A DNA stretch of 43,037 bases from an uncultured Eubacteriales bacterium. GTDB lineage: Bacteria > Bacillota > Clostridia > Christensenellales > Aristaeellaceae. A program made the translations under genes and the position numbers. Each line of letters opens with the position of its first letter. Position 1 is the stretch's first letter. The notes under the pieces are model-generated. The model made no database searches, was not told where the DNA came from, and was given only the letters and a program-made list of their open reading frames with translations. The stretch spans positions 1 to 43,037 of the forward strand of contig UQNM01000009.1 of NCBI GenBank assembly GCA_900542395.1. The letters run 5' to 3'. This document shows, piece by piece, positions 23,429 to 31,016 of the stretch.

Positions 23429-24595
23429 ATGAAAATCGGCCTGTTTACCGATACGTTTTACCCGGAAATCAACGGCGTGGCGACGAGCTGCCTGAATTTA
23501 CAGCGGGAACTGACCCGGCGCGGCCACGAGGTTCACGTTTACGCCCCGAAATGCAAGGGCTGGGAGGAGAACCAGCGGGAAAATGTGCACTATCTGGCGA
23601 GCGCGCCGCTGCTGGTGCTCAAGGATCGCAACTTCGCCTTCCCCACGCCGCTCACATCGTGGGAGGCGGAGAAGATCGATTTTGATGTGGTGCACACCAA
23701 CAGCGAATTTGTGATGGGGATGTTCGGCCACCACGTCGCGGGCAGCCTCGGCTGCGCGCAGGTGCACACCTATCACACCGTCTGGGAGGATTATACCTAC
23801 TACATCACGCACGGCGTGGCGGACGAGGCCGCGCGGCGGATCGCCCGGAAATATTCCCAGTGGTGGTGCAACCGCTTTGACCGCGTGATTACCCCGACGG
23901 GCAAGACGCTCGACCTGCTGCGCAAATACGGCGTGGCAGCGCCGATTGACATCATCCCCAGCGGCATGGACATCGCCCGCTTCGACCCGGCGCGGCACGG
24001 CGAGCAGGAGCGGCTGGAAACCCGCCGGGAATGCGGCCTGCCGGAGCACGCGCCGCTGCTGCTGAACATCGGCCGCATCGCCAAGGAAAAGAACCTCGAA
24101 CAGGTGATGCGCGTGTTTCCGCGGCTGCTGAACGCCTGCCCGGATGTGCATTTCGCCGTCGTCGGCGAAGGGCCGATGCGCGAGGAGCTGGGGCGCATGG
24201 CGGAGGAGCTGGGCGTTTCCCGCGCGGTGACGCTGACCGGGCCGAAGCCGTGGGAGAAGATCGACCGCTATTACGCGATGGGCGACGTGTTTTGCAGCGC
24301 GTCTCATTCGGAGACGCAGGGGCTGACCTATGTGGAGGCGATGGCCTCCGGCCTGTGCGTCTGCGCGGTGAACGACCCCTGTCTGGACGGCGTGATCGAG
24401 GACGGTGTGAGCGGTATTCTCTCCGGGGACAGCGACGACGAGCTGCTCGCGGCGTTGATTCGCGCGTTCGGCGAGGAGGGCAGGCGCATCGCGAAGACGG
24501 CGGCGCGGTATGCCGCGCCGTTCAGCACGGAGGGCTTTGCCGAGAAGGTGGAGGCCTGCTACATGAAGGCGATTGAGGCGCACAGGCGGGGATGA
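23429..24595 (+). CDS. GT4 family glycosyltransferase, diacylglycerol glucosyltransferase-like
   Basis: A 388-residue protein, ATG at 23429 with AAAGGAGAAGG upstream. The N-terminus MKIGLFTDTFYPEINGVATS with a Rossmann acceptor domain, plus SETQGLTYVEAMASGLCV (the E-x7-E donor motif, here ETQGLTYVE) in the C-terminal domain, is typical of GT4 retaining enzymes. The opening is close to bacterial monoglucosyl-diacylglycerol synthases, so a membrane-glycolipid role is likely, though mannosyl or other sugar transfer is possible. It overlaps the next gene by 4 bases (ATGA). Confidence 0.87.
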   Translation: MKIGLFTDTFYPEINGVATSCLNLQRELTRRGHEVHVYAPKCKGWEENQRENVHYLASAPLLVLKDRNFAFPTPLTSWEAEKIDFDVVHTNSEFVMGMFGHHVAGSLGCAQVHTYHTVWEDYTYYITHGVADEAARRIARKYSQWWCNRFDRVITPTGKTLDLLRKYGVAAPIDIIPSGMDIARFDPARHGEQERLETRRECGLPEHAPLLLNIGRIAKEKNLEQVMRVFPRLLNACPDVHFAVVGEGPMREELGRMAEELGVSRAVTLTGPKPWEKIDRYYAMGDVFCSASHSETQGLTYVEAMASGLCVCAVNDPCLDGVIEDGVSGILSGDSDDELLAALIRAFGEEGRRIAKTAARYAAPFSTEGFAEKVEACYMKAIEAHRRG

Positions 24596-25380
24596 ACGAG
24601 GGAACGAACATCCGGGAACGGCTCTTTGCGCTCGGAGATGAGCGGTATGCGCGGTTTCAAAGCGCGCTGATTCCGAATATCCCGAAGGAAACGGTCATCG
24701 GCGTGCGCATGCCGATGATGCGGAAGCTGGCGAAGGAAATCGCCGGAGCAGAGGAGATGCGCGCCTTTCTGGCAGAACTGCCGCATGCGTACTACGACGA
24801 AAACATCCTGCACAGTGTACTGCTTTCGCAGATGAAGGATTACGGCATGTGCATGGGAGCGGTCGAGGCGTTTTTGCCGCATATCGACAACTGGGCAGTC
24901 TGCGACTGCCTGTCGCCGAAGGCGTTTGTCAGGCACAAGCCGGAGCTGCTGGAAAATATCCGAGAATGGGCGAAATCGGAACACGTCTACACCTGCCGTT
25001 TCGGACTGGAAATGCTGATGACGCATTTTCTGGGCGACGATTTCAAGCCGGAATATCTGGAGCTGGCCGCAGACGTGAAGCTGGAGGATTACTACGCGAA
25101 GATGATGGTCGCGTGGTTTTTCGCCACGGCGCTGGCCAAACAGTGGGACGCGGCGATTGTCTATTTGCAGCAGAACCGGCTTGAGCCGTGGACGCATAAC
25201 AAGACGATCCAGAAAGCACGGGAAAGCTACCGCATTACGGCAGAACAGAAGGAATATTTGAAGACGTTGAAACGAACTCCTTCCGTCACGACTTCGTCGT
25301 GCCAACCTTCGGCATTTTATCTGTTTGTTTCCGCCACTGGCGGCAACAGATTCGATGTCCCTCGAAGAGGGAGGCAATGA
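24592..25380 (+). CDS. AlkD-like DNA alkylation repair protein with a repeat-derived tail
   Basis: A 262-residue protein starting MNEGTNIRERLFALGDERYA, overlapping the glycosyltransferase stop (ATGA). It has the AlkD HEAT-like helical layout: GVRMPMMRKLAKEIAG, the VCDCLSPKAFVRH loop, and TCRFGLEMLMTHFL. AlkD removes N3- and N7-alkylpurines without flipping the base. From residue about 229 the protein reads TPSVTTSSCQPSAFYLFVSA, encoded entirely by a dispersed repeat (25276-25374); a normal homologue would end at about LKTLKR. The tail is thus probably an accidental extension without effect on activity. Cotranscription with the glycosyltransferase is probably positional only. Confidence 0.85.
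   Translation: MNEGTNIRERLFALGDERYARFQSALIPNIPKETVIGVRMPMMRKLAKEIAGAEEMRAFLAELPHAYYDENILHSVLLSQMKDYGMCMGAVEAFLPHIDNWAVCDCLSPKAFVRHKPELLENIREWAKSEHVYTCRFGLEMLMTHFLGDDFKPEYLELAADVKLEDYYAKMMVAWFFATALAKQWDAAIVYLQQNRLEPWTHNKTIQKARESYRITAEQKEYLKTLKRTPSVTTSSCQPSAFYLFVSATGGNRFDVPRRGRQ
25276..25374 (+). repeat. Dispersed double-hairpin repeat, copy A (99 bp)
   Basis: Same layout as the copy at 2562-2660: hairpin 1 CACGAC-TTC-GTCGTG (25287-25301), a middle hairpin with ATCTGTT/AACAGAT and CCGCCA/TGGCGG (25319-25351), and hairpin 2 CCCTC-GAA-GAGGG (25359-25371). Hairpin 1 differs from copy C by a paired A-T to G-C change. It lies inside the 3' end of the AlkD-like gene. Confidence 0.7.
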
Positions 25381-25459
25381 CATGAGCAAGCAAGATGTTT
25401 TTTTGCTGTCATAAAAATGAGAAACGACTTTATAAATAAGCAGTGCATATATGCTTTAT

Positions 25460-25504
25460 GGCTCCCTCTTCGAGGGAGCTGTCAGCGAAGCTGACTGAAG
25501 GAGT
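25460..25504 (-). repeat. Dispersed double-hairpin repeat, copy D (45 bp, no middle insert)
   Basis: On the minus strand it reads ACTCCTTCAGTCAG onward: hairpin 1 GTCAGC-TTC-GCTGAC (25481-25495) and hairpin 2 GCTCCCTC-GAA-GAGGGAGC (25461-25479). It is the compact form of copies A and C, which carry a middle hairpin between the two stems. Confidence 0.7.
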
Positions 25505-25520
25505 AAAGGCGTTCGAAGCA

Positions 25521-25568
25521 ATAACAAAAAGGCGTTGAGCGGAAAATCCGTTCAACGCCTTTTGTTAT
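25521..25568. terminator. Bidirectional terminator between AlkD-like gene and kdgK
   Basis: ATAACAAAA and TTTTGTTAT flank GGCGTTGA (25531-25538) and TCAACGCC (25552-25559), with CGG/CCG inside. It has A and T runs on both sides and separates convergent transcripts. Confidence 0.75.
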
Positions 25569-25586
25569 GCGATTGCGGTTCAAACC

Positions 25587-25626
25587 GGCTTATACAGAGT
25601 CAGGCACCGCTGTGTGCCTGTAAGCC
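25587..25626 (-). terminator. Terminator-like hairpin after kdgK
   Basis: GGCTTA (25587-25592) with TAAGCC (25621-25626) and an inner CAGGCAC/GTGCCTG stem (25601-25620). It starts a few bases after the kdgK stop at 25633; the second hairpin (25521-25568) follows on the same strand. Confidence 0.6.
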
Positions 25627-25632
25627 GTTTGC

Positions 25633-26661
25633 TTAGCGCTCGACGCGGCCGGAGCCGGAGCCCTTCATCAGGCTTTCGACTTCCTTGACGGTCACGCGGT
25701 TGAAGTCGCCGGAGATGGTGTGCTTCAGGCAGGAAGCGGCCACGGCGAACTCGAGAGCCTCGGCCTGCGTGGCATAGGTGTTCAGGCCGTAGATCAGGCC
25801 GCCGCCGAAGGAGTCGCCGCCGCCGACGCGGTCAACGATATCGGTGATGGCGTACTTACGGGAGACATAGAACTCCTTGCCGTCGTAGATGCAGGCCGCC
25901 CAGTAGTTGGTATCCGCGCTCTTGGATTCGCGCAGGGTGATGGCGACCTTCCTGAGGTTCGGGTAGAGATCCATCGCGGTCTGGGCGATCTGCTTGTAGA
26001 CGTCGCGATCCAGCTCGCCGCTCTCAACATCGCTCTTGGCGCTGATGCCCAGAGACTTCTGGAAGTCTTCCTCGTTGGCGATGGCGACATCGACGTACTT
26101 GGTCAGCTCGCTCATCACTTCCTTGGCTTCCTTGCCGTACTTCCAGAGGTTCTTGCGGTAGTTGAGGTCGCAGGAAACGGTCACGCCCATCTCCTTGGCG
26201 GCCTTGACGGCGGCCAGAGAGAGATCCGCGGCGGACTGGGAGATGGCCGGGGTGATGCCGGTGATGTGGAACCAGGTCGCGCCGTCGAAGATCTTCTTCC
26301 AATCGAAGGTATCGACCGGAGCCTTGGCGATGCAGGAATCCGCACGGTCATAGACGACCTTGGACGGACGCTGGTTGGAGCCGGTCTCCAGGAAGTAGAT
26401 GCCCATGCGGCCATCCATCATCTTGATGTTGGAGACGTCCACACCGAAGCTGCGCACGTCGCGCAGGCAGGCCTCGCCGATGGCGTTGTTCGGCAGGGCG
26501 GTCACGAAGGCCGCGTCCATGCCGTAGTTGGCCAGAGAAACGGCCACGTTCGCCTCGCCGCCGCCGAAGGTGGCCTCGAGGGACGGGCTCTGGAAGAAGC
26601 GCTCCAGCGCGGGGCTCTTCAGACGAAGCATGATTTCACCGAGAGTAACAATACGAGCCAT
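25633..26661 (-). CDS. kdgK: PfkB-family 2-dehydro-3-deoxygluconokinase (KDG kinase)
   Basis: A 342-residue protein. The ATG at 26661 has AGGAGTGA upstream; a TTG two codons earlier is less likely. PfkB features are the sugar-binding GGGEANVAVSLANYG near residue 35 and the ATP and anion-hole signature DIVDRVGGGDSFGGGLIYGL near residue 290, with the catalytic Asp after GGG. The DRVGGGD form is typical of KDG kinases, which phosphorylate 2-dehydro-3-deoxy-D-gluconate to KDPG in pectin and glucuronate catabolism. No KDPG aldolase or uronate gene is adjacent. Its promoter and a hairpin (26696-26720) upstream suggest regulation. Fructokinase or another sugar kinase remains possible. Confidence 0.8.
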   Translation of the reverse strand: MARIVTLGEIMLRLKSPALERFFQSPSLEATFGGGEANVAVSLANYGMDAAFVTALPNNAIGEACLRDVRSFGVDVSNIKMMDGRMGIYFLETGSNQRPSKVVYDRADSCIAKAPVDTFDWKKIFDGATWFHITGITPAISQSAADLSLAAVKAAKEMGVTVSCDLNYRKNLWKYGKEAKEVMSELTKYVDVAIANEEDFQKSLGISAKSDVESGELDRDVYKQIAQTAMDLYPNLRKVAITLRESKSADTNYWAACIYDGKEFYVSRKYAITDIVDRVGGGDSFGGGLIYGLNTYATQAEALEFAVAASCLKHTISGDFNRVTVKEVESLMKGSGSGRVER

Positions 26662-26695
26662 TGTCAATCACTCCTGAATCTTATTGATTTTGAGT

Positions 26696-26720
26696 GTGCG
26701 CAGGGAGAAAAAACGCGCAC
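26696..26720. promoter_or_regulatory. Hairpin or operator in the kdgK leader
   Basis: GTGCGC (26696-26701) and GCGCAC (26715-26720) are inverted copies around a 13-base spacer, located between the kdgK promoter and its start codon. It may be a repressor site or an RNA hairpin. Confidence 0.4.
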
Positions 26721-26739
26721 TATCTCAGTTTCTAAGGCT

Positions 26740-26768
26740 ATTATACACGATGGCAGGACGCAAATCAA
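26740..26768 (-). promoter_or_regulatory. Promoter of kdgK
   Basis: On the minus strand TTGATT (26763-26768) and TATAAT (26740-26745) are 17 bp apart. The stretch 26769-26991 beyond it holds no supported gene. Confidence 0.75.
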
Positions 26769-26991
26769 GTCGTCTGACCAATAAAGCGCAAAACTTGCGG
26801 AATTGAGCAGAAATAGACGGAATTCTGCGCGTCATATCAGCTGAAACAGTGCAACGAAACAAAGAACGCGCGATAAATTTCGCCACATTCCGGCCGGAGG
26901 GGACGGATGAACGGCGGGCGGCGCGCATAGGAAACAGAAGGGCGGGGAAGGGCTAAGGCGGGCGGGACGGACGCAAGAACTGTGTTTTTCC

Positions 26992-27020
26992 TTGCCACAT
27001 AAAGGGTTTTATGCTATAAT
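26992..27020 (+). promoter_or_regulatory. Promoter of glgP
   Basis: TTGCCA (26992-26997) and TATAAT (27015-27020) are 17 bp apart, and TGC before the -10 adds an extended motif. It lies about 90 bases upstream of the glgP start. Confidence 0.8.
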
Positions 27021-27108
27021 GCCCGTTGGTGCCTGACAAAAACAGGCCGAAAAGAGGGAAATCGGCGGCCATTCCGCCATCCATCATATTTGGGAGGGTT
27101 TTGAACTT

Positions 27109-29574
27109 ATGCCTCTGCAAACCGAGTATAACAAGGATACCATCAAGGAATCCATCCTCAACAAGCTGCTGCGCTACTACGGCTGCACCATTGAGGATGC
27201 GACGCCCAAGCAGATCTACGCTGCCGTGGCGAGCACCGTTCGCGACCAGATCATGCTCAAGTGGCGATTTGAGAAGGAAGCCCGCCGCAGCGAGAAGGCC
27301 AAGCGCCTGTATTACCTCTCCATCGAGTTTCTGACCGGCCGCTGGCTGCACAACAACCTGCTCAACCTCTGCTCCACCAAGGAATACGAGCAGGCGTTCG
27401 AGGAGCTGGGGCTGACCCTGCGGGGCGTGCTCCACGAAGAGCCGGAACCGGCGCTGGGCAACGGCGGTCTGGGTCGTCTGGCCGCGTGCTTCCTCGATTC
27501 GCTGGCGACGCTGAACCTGCCGGCGATGGGCTGTACCATCCGCTATGAATACGGCCTGTTCCGTCAGCGCATCGTGGACGGCCAGCAGGTCGAGGTGCCG
27601 GACGAGTGGCTGACCTACGGCAACGCCTGGGAGATTCCGACCCAGCGCGACGCGGTGGAGGTCTGCTTCGGCGGCCAGATGGTCGAAAACTGGGTGGGCG
27701 GCACGAATTACGTCACCCTCAAGAATACGGAAAACGTCATCGCCGTGCCGTATGATCTGCCGATCGTCGGCTACGACAGCGACGTGGTGGATCGCCTGCG
27801 CACGTGGAGCGCCGTGCTGCCGCAGAACTTCAACCTTGAAAAGTTCTCCGCGGGCGATTACAACGGCTCCACGGAGGACAGCAACTCCATCGCGGCGCAG
27901 ATTTCCAAGGTGCTCTATCCGGAGGACAACACCTATAACGGCAAGAAGCTGCGCCTGATGCAGGAATACTTCCTCGTCAGCGCGACGCTGCAATACGCGA
28001 TCAAGGACTTCAAGCGCGTCTACGGCACGGACATGAGCCAACTCCCGGAGAAGGTCGCTTTCCACATCAACGACACGCACCCGGCGATGGTCATCCCCGA
28101 GCTGATGCGCATCCTCGTGGACGAGGAGCGCCTGCCGTGGGAGGAGGCCGAGCGCATCACGCAGGCGACCGTGGCCTACACCAACCACACCATCATGGCC
28201 GAGGCGCTGGAAAAGTGGCCGGAGAACATGATGCGCGAGACGCTGCCGCGCATCTACTCCATCATGCAGGAGCTGAACCGCCGCCTGTGCCAGAAGCTGT
28301 TCGACGCTTTCCCCGGCCAGTGGGACCGCATCGGCCACATGGCGATTCTGGCCTACGATCAGGCGCACATGGCGAACCTGTGCGTGGCGTATTCCCACGC
28401 GGTCAACGGCGTTTCCCAGCTCCACGGCGACATCCTCAAGCACACGACGTTTGCGGATTACTACGCCATCATGCCGGAGAAATTCTACGCGATCACCAAC
28501 GGCATTACGCCGCGCCGCTGGCTGATGCTGGCCAACCCGACGCTCTCCGACCTGCTGGATGAATCCATCGGTCAGGGCTGGCGCAAGGATCTCAACGAGC
28601 TTGAAAAGCTGCTGCCGTTCGCGGACGACGCGGCCTTCGTCGAGAAGTTCGCCGCAGTCAAGAAGGCGAACAAGGAGCGCTTCAGCCGCTGGATTTACCG
28701 CCATCAGGGCCTTGAGCTCGACCCGACGATGATGTTCGACGTGCAGGTGAAGCGCCTGCACGAGTACAAGCGCCAGCTTCTCAACGCGCTGCACATCCTC
28801 GTGCTCTACAACCGCATCTGCGACGATCCGAATTACACGATGGCGCCGCGCACCTTCATCTTCGGCGCGAAGGCCGCGCCGGGCTACCGCCGCGCGAAGG
28901 AGATCATCCACTTCATCAACGTGCTCGCCGCGAAGGTCGCTTCTCACGAGCGCGCCCGCAAGATGATTCGAATCGTGTTCCTCCAGAATTACAATGTTTC
29001 CACCGCCGAGATGCTGATGCCGGCCAGCGAGGTCAGCGAGCAGCTCTCCACCGCCTCCAAGGAGGCCAGCGGCACCGGCAACATGAAGTTTATGATGAAC
29101 GGCGCGGTGACCATCGGCACGCTGGACGGCGCGAACGTGGAAATCGCCGATCTGGTTGGAAACGACAACTGCTACATCTTCGGCATGCGTTCCAATGAGG
29201 TGGAGGCGCTCTACGCCGCCGGCACCTATCGTTCGCTGAATATCTACGAGACGAACGCCGAGCTGCGCCGCGCGCTGAACATGATGTTCGACGGCAGCCT
29301 GACCCCGGAGAACCCGAAGATGTTCGAGGGGCTGTACCGTGCGCTGGTGTTCAGCGACAACGGCGGCATGGCCGACCCGTATCTGGTGCTCAAGGACTTC
29401 GGCTCTTACCAGCAGGCGCAGAGCCATCTGGGCGCGGATTATCTCGATCAGAAGAAGTGGACGCGCAAGGAGATCATCAACGTGGCCAAGAGCGGCGTGT
29501 TCTCCTCCGACCGCACGATCCGCGAATACAACGATCTGATCTGGCACCTCACCCCGCTGACCAAGAAGCACTGA
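27109..29574 (+). CDS. glgP: Glycogen/starch/alpha-glucan phosphorylase
   Basis: An 821-residue GT35 phosphorylase with GGGAGGG upstream. The pyridoxal phosphate lysine is Lys660 in SGTGNMKF, followed by MNGAVTIGTLDGANVEI; the phosphate and glucose sites show EPEPALGNGGLGRLAACF and VQVKRLHEYKRQLLN. Length is usual for bacterial GlgP or MalP. It releases glucose 1-phosphate from alpha-1,4-glucans in the cytoplasm. Early MPLQTEYNKDTIKESI has no regulatory extension like that of the mammalian enzymes. It is monocistronic with its own promoter and terminator. No other glycogen gene is in the window. Confidence 0.96.
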   Translation: MPLQTEYNKDTIKESILNKLLRYYGCTIEDATPKQIYAAVASTVRDQIMLKWRFEKEARRSEKAKRLYYLSIEFLTGRWLHNNLLNLCSTKEYEQAFEELGLTLRGVLHEEPEPALGNGGLGRLAACFLDSLATLNLPAMGCTIRYEYGLFRQRIVDGQQVEVPDEWLTYGNAWEIPTQRDAVEVCFGGQMVENWVGGTNYVTLKNTENVIAVPYDLPIVGYDSDVVDRLRTWSAVLPQNFNLEKFSAGDYNGSTEDSNSIAAQISKVLYPEDNTYNGKKLRLMQEYFLVSATLQYAIKDFKRVYGTDMSQLPEKVAFHINDTHPAMVIPELMRILVDEERLPWEEAERITQATVAYTNHTIMAEALEKWPENMMRETLPRIYSIMQELNRRLCQKLFDAFPGQWDRIGHMAILAYDQAHMANLCVAYSHAVNGVSQLHGDILKHTTFADYYAIMPEKFYAITNGITPRRWLMLANPTLSDLLDESIGQGWRKDLNELEKLLPFADDAAFVEKFAAVKKANKERFSRWIYRHQGLELDPTMMFDVQVKRLHEYKRQLLNALHILVLYNRICDDPNYTMAPRTFIFGAKAAPGYRRAKEIIHFINVLAAKVASHERARKMIRIVFLQNYNVSTAEMLMPASEVSEQLSTASKEASGTGNMKFMMNGAVTIGTLDGANVEIADLVGNDNCYIFGMRSNEVEALYAAGTYRSLNIYETNAELRRALNMMFDGSLTPENPKMFEGLYRALVFSDNGGMADPYLVLKDFGSYQQAQSHLGADYLDQKKWTRKEIINVAKSGVFSSDRTIREYNDLIWHLTPLTKKH

Positions 29575-29600
29575 CATTCATACACGCGCGAAGGCGCGGC

Positions 29601-29627
29601 AGCTCCCTCGAAAGAGGGGGCTTTTTT
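29601..29627 (+). terminator. Terminator of glgP, related to the dispersed repeat hairpin
   Basis: AGCTCCCTC (29601-29609) and GAGGGGGCT (29614-29622) pair with one G-U around GAAA, followed by six T. The stem is nearly identical to hairpin 2 of the dispersed repeats, so a repeat copy may have been recruited as a terminator. Confidence 0.8.
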
Positions 29628-29729
29628 GATTTTCGGGGAAGAAAATGGAAGGAACATACGTTTTTATCATAGACAATGATGTTTCGTTGAACCTATGTGT
29701 ACATTTTATGGGGAAGGGCGGATGAATCC

Positions 29730-30698
29730 ATGAAACGCATCGGAATTCTCGGACTGCTTTTGATGAGCCTGATGTTCACTTGTTGTACGGCTCGGGCGGA
29801 TGGCGGCAACGTCTATGCGGTCGTGCATAATCCTGACGCCGCAGACCGGCTGAATCTGCGCGCTGCGCCGAACAAGAAAGCGGAATCGCTGGGAAAGTAT
29901 TACAACGGCGTTGAGGTTCAGATTCTTGAAGAGCTGAACAACGGATGGGTTCGCGTTCGAATCGGCAATCGCGGAGTTGCCGAAGGGTACATGATGAAGG
30001 CGTATCTGCAATGTGACAACACGCAGGCGGTTGCGGCCGCTATGCCGACGTATACCTCCACAAGCAGCGCTTGGGAGCTTTATCAATCCCGCGATGTAAA
30101 CGGAGCGTATGACATGCAGGGCTATGGCGAAACGGTGACGCTTCTGGGCTTTACGTCGAAATGGTGGCACGTTCAGATTCGGGGATATACCGGGTTTGTA
30201 CCGGCTGACGGCTCGGCGCTGGATCAGCGGACGGGCAATTACTACGACGGCTATGCGACGGCGCGGGTTCATAATCCGATTTCAACGGATCGACTGAATC
30301 TGCGCGTGGAAAAAACGGAGAACAGCGCGTCGCTCGGCAAATATTACAATGGATGCACGGTCGCAATCGTTCAAAAAGGGAACGACGGATGGAGCCGGGT
30401 TCGAATCGGCAATCTTGAAGGATATATGAAAAATCAGTTCCTCGATTTTAACGCGCCCAAAGACCAGCAAACCGAACTGCTGCCCAAGGTGACGATTCAA
30501 AATCCCAATGGGCAGGGCGCCAATCTGCGAAGGCAGGCTTCGACCCGCGTTAACGCGGTGGCGCTGTATCCGAACGGAACGCAGGTTCGGGTGTTGGGCA
30601 TAGCGGGGGAATGGTGCCATGTGCTGATTGACGGGGAGATCGGCTTTATGATGACCCAATATCTTGTGCCGCGACTCAGCTTTGAATCGACCAGATAA
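29730..30698 (+). CDS. Secreted protein with four SH3b-like repeats
   Basis: A 322-residue protein with a signal peptide (MKRIGILGLLLMSLMFTCCTARAD, cleavage after ARA). Repeat 1 (NLRAAPNKKAESLGKYYNG at about residues 42-60) and repeat 3 (NLRVEKTENSASLGKYYNG at about 188-206) are clear SH3b folds ending in GYMM or GYMK. Repeat 4 (ANLRRQASTRVNAVALYPNG) is recognisable; repeat 2 is degenerate. SH3b domains usually bind cell-wall peptide. No catalytic domain is present, so it is a wall-binding or signalling protein. Start at 29730; an earlier ATG at 29697 would add residues before the signal peptide. Repeats 1 and 3 share KYYNG, suggesting internal duplication. Confidence 0.82.
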   Translation: MKRIGILGLLLMSLMFTCCTARADGGNVYAVVHNPDAADRLNLRAAPNKKAESLGKYYNGVEVQILEELNNGWVRVRIGNRGVAEGYMMKAYLQCDNTQAVAAAMPTYTSTSSAWELYQSRDVNGAYDMQGYGETVTLLGFTSKWWHVQIRGYTGFVPADGSALDQRTGNYYDGYATARVHNPISTDRLNLRVEKTENSASLGKYYNGCTVAIVQKGNDGWSRVRIGNLEGYMKNQFLDFNAPKDQQTELLPKVTIQNPNGQGANLRRQASTRVNAVALYPNGTQVRVLGIAGEWCHVLIDGEIGFMMTQYLVPRLSFESTR

Positions 30699-30761
30699 GA
30701 AGGCGCTTAACATGGCGGAGAGCCAAGAGACGCTTGATTGACAAAAATTCGAAATATAGGG

Positions 30762-30790
30762 TTGACAAATCGTCTTGCATGATTTAAGAT
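30762..30790 (+). promoter_or_regulatory. Promoter of the aroF leader
   Basis: TTGACA (30762-30767) and TAAGAT (30785-30790) are 17 bp apart. Transcription would start near 30797, placing the leader peptide RBS (GGGAGG, 30811-30816) about 15 bases into the RNA. Confidence 0.8.
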
Positions 30791-30826
30791 AGAGTCAGCA
30801 CCAAGCAAGCGGGAGGAAAAACCCTT

Positions 30827-30907
30827 ATGAATGTTGTTGTTGCGAACATGTACTATTTTAGCCTGTATTATTGCGAGAATACGGGCTGTTTGCAATGCAA
30901 AGCATAA
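30827..30907 (+). CDS. Aromatic leader peptide of the aroF attenuator (26 residues)
   Basis: ATG at 30827 is preceded by GGGAGG 10 bases upstream, and the frame ends with TAA at 30905-30907. The peptide is MNVVVANM followed by YYFSLYY (residues 9-15) and then CENTGCLQCKA. Four Tyr and one Phe within seven codons, directly before a terminator and the gene for DAHP synthase, is the classic sign of an attenuation leader that senses charged tRNA-Tyr and tRNA-Phe. It is too short for normal gene finding. It is a sensor whose translation matters, not a working protein. Confidence 0.85.
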   Translation: MNVVVANMYYFSLYYCENTGCLQCKA

Positions 30908-30966
30908 GGCGATGTCCACGGATTGCAGCGCGGCCCTTTCATAAAAGTGAAAGGGCCGCTTCTTTT
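30870..30966 (+). promoter_or_regulatory. Transcription attenuator of aroF
   Basis: The terminator stem GCGGCCCTTTCA (30930-30941) with TGAAAGGGCCGC (30948-30959) is a perfect 12 bp around TAAAAG, followed by TTCTTTTA. A competing antiterminator pairs GGGC plus TGCAA (30883-30895) with TTGCA and GCCC (30923-30936), which overlaps the left terminator arm. A third stem, ATTGC (30870-30874) with GCAAT (30892-30896), can hide that strand. A ribosome stalled on the Tyr/Phe codons (30851-30871) would free 30883-30895 and allow antitermination; a ribosome that reaches the stop would cover it and allow termination. Confidence 0.8.
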
Positions 30967-31016
30967 ATATCCGAAACAAAGCAACAAACTGTCAAAGTGA
31001 AAAAGGAGAAGCCGCC

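Noticed and set aside
26953..29577. An 874-codon frame opposite glgP
   Set aside because: Antisense shadow of a fully recognised phosphorylase; composition is His/Arg/Leu-rich and it has no plausible start or function.
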